A stretch of 24,788 nt of DNA from Corinectria fuckeliana (Eukaryota; Ascomycota; Sordariomycetes; Hypocreales; Nectriaceae). Below the pieces are notes generated by a model. The model did not search any database, was not told the DNA's origin, and saw only the letters and a program-made list of their open reading frames with translations. Location of the stretch: NCBI GenBank assembly GCA_019137255.1, contig WPDH01000275.1, forward strand, positions 1 through 24,788, given 5' to 3'. Positions 9,775 through 17,349 of the stretch are shown piece after piece; positions within the stretch are counted from its first letter, which is position 1; every line of letters starts with the position of its first letter. The position numbers were made by a program, and so were the translations under genes.

Positions 9775-10052
9775 TAGATCTCTCATACCTGTCGTGTAAT
9801 AGATTTTAATAGTATAGCTTACTTAAGTTAGCTGATCTTTAGCTAGATAATTATATTAATCTATTACATCCTAAGTATATTACTCTAGCTTTTATAATAG
9901 TAAGAGTTTAGCAAGTGAGCACTTAGTAAGCTTTTAGCTTTAATAAGCAATTAAAATAATACTTAAATTAATTACTTATTTATCTCCGCTAAATAAGTCT
10001 ATTATCCTAGTACGCTGCTAACCTTCACTATTAATACAGCGTTGTTCATCCG
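9775..10052. repeat. A+T-rich, RIP-like stretch downstream of the hairpin element
   Basis: From about 9780 to 10020 the sequence becomes strongly A+T-rich with many TpA steps. It contains the RIP-changed continuation of the hairpin element's repeat (compare 19785-19835). No gene is present. It borders the damaged 3' end of the metallo-hydrolase gene, so RIP may have spread from here into that gene. Confidence 0.5.
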
Positions 10053-10259
10053 CTACAATGTGAGGTTTTTGCTACTCGACGCTGGACATGCTAACAGTTT
10101 AGATTGTTCTGGGTCATGCTGCCGAGTGGGCTCCGCGCTGGTGGTCACTTTTACTAACAACATCCAAGTCAAGATCAGTCGTCCAAGCGTCGCTATGCTT
10201 GCTGAGCGGCATGTCTACTTAGACGCATTTGAAACTGATCTACGTATAACTGTATATCC
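10053..10259 (-). pseudogene. Possible decayed or separately spliced C-terminus of the metallo-hydrolase
   Basis: Reading on in the frame of the upstream gene past its TAA, there is one further stop (TAG, 10215-10217), then an open stretch. It ends with HDPEQSKLL-like residues and a stop at 10053-10055. An HD pair near the C-terminus is where family members carry their last metal ligand. Both internal stops could come from CAA or CAG by C-to-T in a CpA context, the preferred RIP change. The distance from the preceding ligand Asp (about 79 residues) exceeds the usual spacing of about 45, which argues for an insertion or intron of roughly 100 bases. A GTTAG acceptor-like sequence exists before the HDPE part, but no consensus donor. 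Confidence 0.4.
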
Positions 10260-11063
10260 TTAATTCGGGACTAGACTCTGAAAGGCAACGACAGGGTCGT
10301 CGTTGACACCATCTGGCTCCTCGTTATCCAGCACATCCAGCCCGTAGGTGGCATCTCCCGTCGAAAAGTAGGTCGTGCTGGTCCCATCGTCGTTGTCGCC
10401 GTACACAACCAAGGAAAGGTGGCCTGGGACATGGCCTGGAGTCTCGACGGCAACGACCTTTTCGTCCGCTGTTATCTTGTACGACTGCTTCCACGGGCCA
10501 ACAGCCTCGTCAGAAAAGCCAAGCATCCTCGGTGCAAAGCCTCTTGGCCAGTGCTGCGGCGTGCAGTCCTGAACGGTTGCCCACCAGGGGTGTTTCCCGA
10601 ATCCGTTCCAGTGCTCGTTGCCCACGTAGACAGGCACGTCTGGAGCCTCCTCGGCCAGGGTATTTAGTCCGCCGGCATGGTCGCCGTGTAGGTGGCTGAT
10701 AACAATGACCTGCAGATCTTGTGGTTCGATGTTGTTCGCCCGCAGTTGGCTGACGATGCCGTCCTCGACAGAGATGGCGACAGAGCTGACTAGATGGCTG
10801 AGGCTCCAAATAGAGTGGTATCCGGCAGATTTGCATAGTGGCGACTCGCTCGTGTCGAACAGGATAGGGCCACCGGGGTAGGAGATGACAGAAACCCCGA
10901 TAGACAGCGGTTCAGACCATTGGCGATCTGTGAAGGAGCGGAAACGACGCATGGTGGTGTTGCGGTTGGTGATGGGCTGGCTCTTCATTGATGGTCGAAT
11001 CCGAGTTGTTCCAGTTGAGAGAAGTGTCAGGCTAACAGCCTTGGCAAGTTTGTCGTCCATCAT
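10260..11063 (-). CDS. Metallo-beta-lactamase-fold hydrolase, lactonase-like, probably 3'-damaged
   Basis: It belongs to the metallo-beta-lactamase superfamily, closest in layout to N-acyl homoserine lactonase-like proteins. The open frame gives 267 residues from the first ATG (11063, with a second ATG directly after it). The metal motif is H124-L-H126-G-D128-H129, followed by H215 in TPGHVPGHLS and D237 in STGDATYG. The final ligand histidine, normally about 45 residues after that Asp, is missing because of a TAA at 10260-10262. Downstream, in the same frame, there is a TAG at 10215-10217, then an HDPE sequence (10107-10118) like the usual C-terminal His-Asp, and a stop at 10053-10055. The last ligand may therefore have been lost by mutation, or lie behind an intron with an unusual donor. 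As an uninterrupted frame it would lack a metal ligand and may be inactive. Substrate is unknown; a lactone is plausible. Confidence 0.75.
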   Translation of the reverse strand: MMDDKLAKAVSLTLLSTGTTRIRPSMKSQPITNRNTTMRRFRSFTDRQWSEPLSIGVSVISYPGGPILFDTSESPLCKSAGYHSIWSLSHLVSSVAISVEDGIVSQLRANNIEPQDLQVIVISHLHGDHAGGLNTLAEEAPDVPVYVGNEHWNGFGKHPWWATVQDCTPQHWPRGFAPRMLGFSDEAVGPWKQSYKITADEKVVAVETPGHVPGHLSLVVYGDNDDGTSTTYFSTGDATYGLDVLDNEEPDGVNDDPVVAFQSLVPN

Positions 11064-11620
11064 TATCAAAGAAGCCTCGAGGGAGCAACAAAAGTGTGAT
11101 AGGCCTCGATGGGAGCGAGGAGCTTTAAGTGCTGACAGTGAGCAACTGGGAGATGATCTACAAGTAACGTGATAAGTCCTGTTAACTAAGTCCAGGATCC
11201 TTCGTACCCAACTGCAATGCTTCTATTATTAATAGGATCAAGACGACACTTAAAGACGACGAGTGCCACTTTGACGGAGGCTTACTAGCGTATATCGGCG
11301 CATTTATCTGTCCGTTCCCGCTCTATCAAAACGCCACGCCCCTCGTTCTAGGGCTTCCTTGGTTCTCCTCGACCATATTATCTTAGCACTCTTATTATCG
11401 ACTGATCCGAAAAGATTTGCCGCTAAGATTTTTAATGTCGGCAACAAGACTGCCCGCTTACTGTCAAAGACATCAGATAGAAGCGTTATCTTGAATCGCG
11501 GGTCAAGTCCATAAAGTACAATCCAAGCAGTGTACCTTGATAAAAAGAAAAGACAGCTTTGACAACGATTTTATAATATTCTCATCAACCAATTGCTTCG
11601 TATCCAGCCAAGATGTCTAT
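11064..11620. other. Intergenic, with a possible retroelement remnant
   Basis: These 557 bases separate the start of the metallo-hydrolase from the stop of the aminopeptidase (both minus). An open stretch of 66 codons on the plus strand, 11186-11383, reads KTTLKDDECHF ... ATPLVLGLPWF. The LGLPW ending resembles the region after the protease in gypsy-type polyproteins, so this may be a small retroelement fragment. Nothing else is recognised. Confidence 0.3.
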
Positions 11621-12811
11621 TTAAAAAAAAGCCTCTGCCTCTTTGTGCTTTGCCATAATCTCCTTGACCTTGTCCAAAGGCAACGCCTCAACCGTGCGAC
11701 CCATGTTCCCCGTCATCGTCTCCGCCATACACAGCGTGTTGTAGATGGCCTCCTCAGTGGCATCCGCTACCGCTTCGAACAGCCCGTTGATGGTCTGGTC
11801 GTCAATGTAGTCAATGTTGATCGTCCGCGGCTTGAACGGGTCTACTGCGCGGTGCTGCCCCGTGACTGTCTGCACGGGGATCTCGTTGCTGGTGGAGAAG
11901 GCGAGAAACACATCGCCCGACGGGTTGTGGCCGTAGCCTCCCACGCGGGCGAGGCCGACTGTCGCACGCTTAGCCAGCCTCTGGAGCTGCAGCGGGTGCA
12001 GGGGCGCATCGGTGGCGACAATGATGATGATGGACCCGTCTTTGCGGTCCTTGGCTGCGTCGTACTCGCGCTTCTGGGCAGCCAGCGTAGCGTCCTTTTC
12101 CGCCTGCTCCGCGAGGATCCGTCCGACTGGGACGCCGGAGATGCGTAGATGCTTCATCCGCCCGTAGTTGGCTTGGACAAGGACTCCCACGGTATACGAA
12201 TCGGCATCGTCATCGTCGGCTGCGGGTACCACCCGGCTACTCGTTCCCGTGCCGCCCTTGAAGCCTTGGCAGAGCATGCCTGTTCCGCCTCCCACGTTGC
12301 CCTCTGGCACCGGGTCCGCGGAGGCGTTGGTGATGCCCTCGACAACGTGCTCCGGCGTAACGGCAAACTTGCGTAGATCATTCATATGCCCGTCAAAAGT
12401 CTCCGCAACCACAGGCAAAAGGAACCAGTCAACTCCCTGTTCTCCCTGTCCGTAGTTCTCAATGGCCCACTTGTAGATGCCGGTGTAGCACGGGCCCACG
12501 GAGAAGCTGTTGGTGATGATGATGGGCGAGTGCAACAGGCCGGTCTCTTCGATCCAGTGGCTGCCGGTCATTTCGCCAGAGCCGTTGAAGCGGAAGATGC
12601 CTGCGTGGCAAGCCTTGTGGAACCAGTCCTTTCGCGGGAGGATGGTCGTGACGCCGGTATTGATGGAACCGTTGCCCTCGCGAATAGTGATGGTGTTGGC
12701 GAGGACGCCTGGCACGTCCGTGATGCCGTTCTTGGGACCAGGCTCCCAGGTGCCGAGATGGACATCCGGGACGACTTCTCGGAGCCGGGCTCTAGGTGTT
12801 GCAGAGGCCAT
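11621..12811 (-). CDS. P1/S58 family aminopeptidase (DmpA-type L-aminopeptidase/D-esterase)
   Basis: It is an Ntn-fold autoprocessing peptidase of the DmpA/BapA family, which releases N-terminal residues from small peptides, amides or esters. It is a single exon of 396 residues, close to the family's usual 370-400. The N-terminus has the typical LGTWEPGPKNGITDVPGVL. Further on come family-like VGPCYTGIYKWA and EGNVGGGTGMLCQGFKGGTGTSS. The self-cleavage site is G259-S260 in KDGSIIIIVATDAPLHP, which would leave S260 as N-terminal nucleophile of the beta chain, equivalent to Gly249-Ser250 of DmpA. There is no signal peptide, so it is likely cytosolic. An in-frame ATG at 12910 would add 33 residues, but a TATA-like TTTAAAACC at 12882-12890 lies between the two, favouring 12811. 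The natural substrate is unknown. Confidence 0.9.
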   Translation of the reverse strand: MASATPRARLREVVPDVHLGTWEPGPKNGITDVPGVLANTITIREGNGSINTGVTTILPRKDWFHKACHAGIFRFNGSGEMTGSHWIEETGLLHSPIIITNSFSVGPCYTGIYKWAIENYGQGEQGVDWFLLPVVAETFDGHMNDLRKFAVTPEHVVEGITNASADPVPEGNVGGGTGMLCQGFKGGTGTSSRVVPAADDDDADSYTVGVLVQANYGRMKHLRISGVPVGRILAEQAEKDATLAAQKREYDAAKDRKDGSIIIIVATDAPLHPLQLQRLAKRATVGLARVGGYGHNPSGDVFLAFSTSNEIPVQTVTGQHRAVDPFKPRTINIDYIDDQTINGLFEAVADATEEAIYNTLCMAETMTGNMGRTVEALPLDKVKEIMAKHKEAEAFF

Positions 12812-13148
12812 TGGAAGAGGACCGTAGTAGTTGAGCAAGCTAAAGGTTGCTTCAAGCAAGTAGCTGCTGGCGTTTTTGAATGGTTTTAAATGGGGTCTTA
12901 AATGGTCCATCTCTATTTCAAAGTGCAATCTAGAAGGTCATGCTGTTCATCCTTCGCTCATCTGGGTGACTCACGCCGACCCCGCGCAGTACTTTTGTGA
13001 TCCCAATCAGGCAGGTCGCCAACTTCATATCTCAAAGTACTCATAAGTCAATGCAATAGCTACGACCTTTTGTTGATCGGCCGTAAAGTCCATAGGTAGG
13101 CTCTCCTATCTGGTGTCGAACCATTCGTCAAAGGAAACGAATAAATCC
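12812..13148. other. Intergenic between aminopeptidase start and maltase stop
   Basis: These 337 bases hold the promoter of the minus-strand aminopeptidase and the 3' end of the minus-strand maltase transcript. The only element I can point to is the TATA-like sequence at 12882-12890, on the minus strand. No gene is seen. Confidence 0.45.
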
Positions 13149-14948
13149 CTACTCAATGCTGAAATTGACGTAGACCCTACTTTCCCATCCTGCCAGTGTC
13201 AGCCGTCCCTTGAGCCCGCCCTCCCCAGTTGTGCCGATGAGCAGGTTTACCTCTGCGGGCAAACAACCCAGTGCTTGGCAGACATCCAAACAAAGCCTCT
13301 CCTGTTGTGACATGTTGAGAATGACGAGGGCCTTTCTGCTTGCCCCGTTCTGTAGCGGACTCTCCTTGACATAGGCAAAGACAGACTCGTCGTCGGGGTC
13401 TAGCAACCTGAAACTGCCAAACACAAACATGTCCCGATACTCCTTGCGCATCTTCAACACGCGCTTGTAAAAGTTCAAAACACTCTCTGGATCCTTGACC
13501 TGCCTCGCGGCGTTAATCTCCTGGTAATCGTCGTGCACCCGCATCCACGGCTTGGCACCAGCTCCCGTGAAACCGGCATTCGCAGAGCCATCCCACTGAA
13601 ACGGAATCCGGGCGTGGTCGCGGCCCATGATCCGCAGGCCGTGCATCGTGGCCTTGACGCGCTCCTCGTCGCCGGACTCGACGGCCTCGGCGTAAAAGTT
13701 GCTGCTCTCAATGTCCTTGTACTCGTCGATTCCCCAGGATGCGGGCATGTTGGTCATGCCAATCTCCTGGCCCTGGTACAGAAACAGCGTGCCCGTGAGC
13801 GTGGCCTGCCACAGCGCAATAGTCTTGCTCGACCTGAGCCACCACTCCGGCGTGGACGCATCGCCGAAGCGGTTCACGGCGCGCCCGTTGTCGTGGTTCT
13901 CGCAAAAGGCCGTTGCCCACGCGTCGGTGCCCTCGATGAAGCTCTGCCACTTGTGGACCATGACCTTGAGCGTCGGGAGGGTAAACGGCTGGTAGATGTA
14001 CTTGGCGCCGAAGCCGTTTCCGTTGCCGAGACGGATCATGGAAAACTCAAACACCATGTCCAGCTCTTTGGCGGCCGCTGACACGTATGGGATGACCTGC
14101 GAGGGGTGAGGCGTGTTGGAGAGCTCTCCCACCGAGACGGCATTGTATGGACCGAGGACCTTGCGGTACATTTCGTGGATGAATTCGTGGATGCGAGGCC
14201 CGTTGCACCACATCTCGGGGGCTGGCTGGTCTGAGCAAGTCGGATCGGTGATGGGAGCATCGACGAAATCCCGTCGCTTGGAGTACTTGTTGACCGTGTC
14301 GATGCGAAACCCGTCCACGCCGCGGTCCAGCCAGAAGCGCATCGTCTCCTCGTAGATGGCCTCTCGGCAGTCGTCGTTGTCCCAGTTCAGGTCCGGCTGG
14401 TCTGACGCGTAGAGGTGCAGGTAGTACTCCTGGGTGTGGTCATCCCAGGTCCACGTCGGGCCGGCAAAGTAGCCTCGCCAGTTGGTAGGTGGATGTCGAA
14501 TGCCGTTGTCGTAGCGGGCGGGCTTCCAGATGTACCAGTCTCTCTTGGGGTCATCCTTGGACGACCTGGAGCTCTTGAACCATTCGTGCTCGACCGAGGT
14601 GTGGTTGACGACGAGGTCGAGAATGACCTTGAGTCCCCGCTTGTGGCATTCCTGGAGCAGATTGTCGACGTCTTCAATCGTGCCGTACGGCTCGTAGATC
14701 TTTTGGTAGTCTGAGACGTCGTAGCCCATATCCTTCTGAGGGCTCTCGAAGATTGGAGACACCCAGACAACATCAACACCGAGGTCGCGGATGTAGTCGA
14801 GCTCGGAAATAAGCCCAGGCAGGTCGCCCCAGCCATCCCCGTTGGAGTCTTTGAAGCTGGCGGGATAGACTTGGTAGAATGTGGCGTCTTTCCACCACGG
14901 CTGTTTGCCTAGCCAGAGGTTCCCCTCGTCCGAGATGAGTGAGCCCAT
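13149..14948 (-). CDS. GH13 alpha-glucosidase (maltase), intracellular
   Basis: It hydrolyses terminal alpha-glucosidic bonds of maltose and related sugars. It is a single exon of 599 residues, typical of fungal GH13 maltases. After a short N-terminus comes WWKDATFYQVYPASFKDSNG (A-domain start). The catalytic residues are D217 (GFRIDTVN), E275 (SVGELSN) and D353 (CENHDNGR), lining up with D215, E277 and D352 of yeast isomaltase. The residue after the nucleophile is Thr; in yeast and bacterial relatives Thr or Ala here goes with alpha-1,4 and Val with alpha-1,6 preference, so maltose is the likelier substrate. There is no signal peptide, so it is cytosolic. The ATG at 14948 is the only in-frame ATG near the domain start; the frame stays open upstream but has no other ATG. 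It diverges from the permease gene, with which it would form an import-and-cleave pair. Confidence 0.95.
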   Translation of the reverse strand: MGSLISDEGNLWLGKQPWWKDATFYQVYPASFKDSNGDGWGDLPGLISELDYIRDLGVDVVWVSPIFESPQKDMGYDVSDYQKIYEPYGTIEDVDNLLQECHKRGLKVILDLVVNHTSVEHEWFKSSRSSKDDPKRDWYIWKPARYDNGIRHPPTNWRGYFAGPTWTWDDHTQEYYLHLYASDQPDLNWDNDDCREAIYEETMRFWLDRGVDGFRIDTVNKYSKRRDFVDAPITDPTCSDQPAPEMWCNGPRIHEFIHEMYRKVLGPYNAVSVGELSNTPHPSQVIPYVSAAAKELDMVFEFSMIRLGNGNGFGAKYIYQPFTLPTLKVMVHKWQSFIEGTDAWATAFCENHDNGRAVNRFGDASTPEWWLRSSKTIALWQATLTGTLFLYQGQEIGMTNMPASWGIDEYKDIESSNFYAEAVESGDEERVKATMHGLRIMGRDHARIPFQWDGSANAGFTGAGAKPWMRVHDDYQEINAARQVKDPESVLNFYKRVLKMRKEYRDMFVFGSFRLLDPDDESVFAYVKESPLQNGASRKALVILNMSQQERLCLDVCQALGCLPAEVNLLIGTTGEGGLKGRLTLAGWESRVYVNFSIE

Positions 14949-15084
14949 GGTGGTCCGGTGGACTGCGTGTGGACCTAGGATGGCCTGCTTTGGAGATGGA
15001 AGGGTGAGGACGATATTTGTTAAGTTGATATCCCTCACATCCAAAGCTGCGTGCGATGTAGACGTAAAGGCCTCAGGTCGTCTG

Positions 15085-15095
15085 CGGAGGCTCCT
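15085..15095. promoter_or_regulatory. Candidate operator site 1, CGGAGGCTCCT
   Basis: This inverted CGG-N5-CC(T) element lies between the maltase and permease genes. It matches the consensus CGGAGnCTCCK shared with 15182, 15283 and 15310. The last base departs from a perfect palindrome. It lies about 137 bases from the maltase ATG. Confidence 0.5.
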
Positions 15096-15181
15096 GTAGA
15101 GGTCCGATACGCGTTTGGTCTCATGCTCAAATGTTTCTCCACGATGATCAGTGTCGATTCCACACAACAGTGCATCGCTTG

Positions 15182-15192
15182 CGGAGACTCCG
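15182..15192. promoter_or_regulatory. Candidate operator site 2, CGGAGACTCCG (perfect inverted repeat)
   Basis: This 11-base perfect inverted repeat has CGGAG and CTCCG arms around a single A, the geometry of an inverted CGG pair spaced by five. A related half-site, CGGAGATGCTC, follows at 15210-15220. It is the best match of the set. Confidence 0.55.
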
Positions 15193-15271
15193 CTAGTTCC
15201 CTCACTTTACGGAGATGCTCTCTTCCACTTCCGGATTCAGACCAATCATACCCGAACCTCCGTGTCATTTC

Positions 15272-15285
15272 CGGAGCAGCGGCGG
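15272..15285. promoter_or_regulatory. CGGN8CGG direct repeat, AmyR-type consensus
   Basis: Two CGG triplets, at 15272-15274 and 15283-15285, are separated by eight bases. This matches the CGGN8(C/A)GG consensus of the Aspergillus starch/maltose regulator AmyR. It overlaps the start of candidate operator site 3. A single match in a CGG-rich region could be chance. Confidence 0.35.
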
Positions 15286-15293
15286 AATCTCCG
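15283..15293. promoter_or_regulatory. Candidate operator site 3, CGGAATCTCCG
   Basis: This is an inverted CGG-N5-CCG element with one mismatch inside the left arm compared with the perfect site at 15182. It is 27 bases (start to start) from site 4. Confidence 0.5.
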
Positions 15294-15309
15294 CGCAGAC
15301 ACTTTGAAC

Positions 15310-15320
15310 CGGAGTCTCCT
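15310..15320. promoter_or_regulatory. Candidate operator site 4, CGGAGTCTCCT
   Basis: This is the fourth match to CGGAGnCTCCK in the same promoter. It ends in CCT like site 1. Confidence 0.5.
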
Positions 15321-15570
15321 GTTCGTCTCCTCATCTGCCCACGGCCCAACGCGGCCAATCCTGTGCATTCTCTCACCCCATACCCCGCCTATCCTCCAGT
15401 TTCCCCAGGTGCCAGGTCACCCGCTAGCTTCTGCAAAGCCGGTAACAACTAACCCTGGTCCATGCGACATGCGACCTCTTCCGAAGCCTGCTTCCGACGA
15501 GGCTTGGTACGACATAAAAAGGGCCATTGCCTGATGAACATTGCAGAACTCATATCCAGCAGACTACATC

Positions 15571-17291
15571 ATGGCCGACACAAAGATCACCCCCCAGGCC
15601 ATAGACGCCCATCATGAAGAGTCGGTTGACGGCAAGGTCCTCACCTCCGAGGCCAAGCTCGCTGCTGATGCCGAGCACGACATGAGCCTCTGGCAGGCCG
15701 CCAAAACCTATCCCAAGGCCATCGGCTGGTCGGCCCTGCTGTCGGCCACGCTCATCATGGAGGGCTACGACCTGGCGCTGCTGGGCAACTTGTACGCGTC
15801 GCCCGTCTTCAACCGGAAGTTTGGACAGTACAACCCGGCCACCGGCGAGCACCAGGTCACGGCCGCGTGGCAATCGGGCCTGTCCAACGGAGCCCGCGCC
15901 GGCGAGATCTTTGGCTTGATCATTGCCGGGTGGACGGCGGATCGGTACGGGTACAAGATGACGACCATCGGGGCGCTGATTGCCATGATTTCCTTTGTCT
16001 TTGTGCTCTTCTTCGCCCCCAACATCGAGGTCCTTGTCTTGGGAGAGGTGCTGTGCGGTATGTACATCCTGCTGATGCTTGTCGCAAACTAACTCGGGTA
16101 GGAATCCCTTGGGGCGCGTTCCAGAGCGTCTCGCCTGCGTATGCCTCTGAAGTTGCGCCGGTGGTGCTGCGGCCGTATCTGACCACCTTCATCAACATGT
16201 GCTGGGTCATTGGGCAATTCTTTGCCGCCGCCGTCAACAAAGGCTCCGTCGGTCGCGATGATCAATGGGCCTACCGGATCCCCTTTGGGATCCAGTGGGT
16301 GTGGCCTGTCCCCATCCTGGCAGGGCTCATCTTTGCACCCGAGTACGTTGCATCGCCCAGTGGCACGCGAACACGCTAACATGCTAGATCCCCCTGGTGG
16401 TACGTCCGAGAGAACAACAGGGCTGCCGCCAAGAAATCCCTGCTGCGCCTCACGTCTCGCAACCAGCCCAACTTTAACGCCGACGAGACCATTGCCATGA
16501 TCGAGCACACCAACGAGATGGAGAAGCAGCTGAAGTCGGGCACCACCTACAGAGACTGTTTCAGGGGTGTTGACCTGCGTCGAACCGAGATTGTCGTCGG
16601 CATCTGGCTTGTGCAGACTCTGGGCGGCCAGAACCTCATGGGGTACTTTTCCTACTTTCTGAAGCAGGCCGGGATGGACCCCAGCAACTCGTTTTCGCTG
16701 TCGATGGCCCAATACGCCTTGGGTATGGTCGGCACGTTTGGCTCCTGGTTTCTGATGGCCAAGGTCGGCCGCCGCACGATTCACTTCTCAGGCGTTTGCT
16801 GCCAGTTCCTGTTGCTTATCATTGTGGGGTCTCTGTCTTTTTCCAACGACAACGGCTCCGTCTGGGCCATCGGCGCCGTCTTGATTGTCTTTACATTTGT
16901 GTACGACTTTACGGTTGGCCCAGTGACGTATTCCTTGATTTCGGAGCTCTCGTCCACCAGACTCAAGGCCAAGACGATTGTCATGGCTCGCGCTGCCTAC
17001 AACGCCAGCAACATCTTTGTCAACATCATGACCAATTACCAGTTGTCCTCCTCTGATTGGGACTGGGGTGCTCGCAGTGCCTTCTTCTGGGCCGGGACCT
17101 GTCTCTTGTCCGCAACCTGGGTGTATTTCCGACTCCCAGAACCCAAGGACCGTACCTATGCCGAGCTAGACCTGCTGTTTGAGAAGCGAGTACCGGCAAG
17201 GAAGTTTTCCGAGACCCACATTGACCCTTATCATGAAGACAGAAAGCTAGCTGAGATGGCTGAGAAGACTGAGAAGAATGAGAGGCTGTAG
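15571..17291 (+). CDS. MFS sugar porter, maltose/alpha-glucoside permease type (three exons)
   Basis: It is a proton-coupled plasma-membrane permease of the MAL61/AGT1-like fungal group. Exons are 15571-16057, 16102-16342 and 16388-17291. The introns are 44 and 45 nt, with GTATGT and GTACGT donors and TAG acceptors, giving 543 residues. Sugar-porter features seen include IIMEGYDLALLGNLYASP in the first membrane helix and GWTADRYGYKMTT in the loop between helices 2 and 3. Helix 4-5 shows YASEVAPVVLRPYLTTFIN, and the end of helix 6 shows APESPWWYVRENN. KVGRRT is the second-half loop motif, and PEPKDRTYAELDLLFEKRVP follows the last helix. The first ATG after the TATA-like CATAAAAAG is used. Its pairing with a cytosolic maltase and a Zn2Cys6 gene supports maltose or a similar alpha-glucoside as substrate; exact specificity cannot be read from sequence. 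Confidence 0.94.
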
Positions 17292-17349
17292 ATAAATTCA
17301 GAATGACTAGTAATCTCTAGATTAATCAGATTCATTTGAACCATCTGCC

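Larger units (their letters stand above)
14949..15570. promoter_or_regulatory. Shared divergent promoter of maltase and permease
   Basis: This 622-base region holds no gene. It is rich in CGG and CCG triplets, including four near-palindromes of form CGGAGnCTCCK (listed separately), one CGGN8CGG at 15272-15285, and CCAAT pentamers at 15242-15246 and about 15354-15358. A TATA-like CATAAAAAG lies at 15513-15521, about 50 bases before the permease ATG. The arrangement fits a bidirectional sugar-inducible promoter controlled by a Zn2Cys6 regulator. Confidence 0.65.

Noticed and set aside
10042..10263. 73-codon plus-strand open frame
   Set aside because: It lies antisense to the metallo-hydrolase C-terminal remnant and shows no recognisable family.
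12812..12910. Alternative start of the aminopeptidase at 12910
   Set aside because: A TATA-like element at 12882-12890 lies between the two ATGs and the family N-terminus fits 12811. It is not fully excluded without transcript data.
14949..15167. 73-residue N-terminal extension of the maltase
   Set aside because: The frame is open but contains no ATG; the family N-terminus begins at the ATG at 14948, and the stretch is promoter with operator-like motifs.
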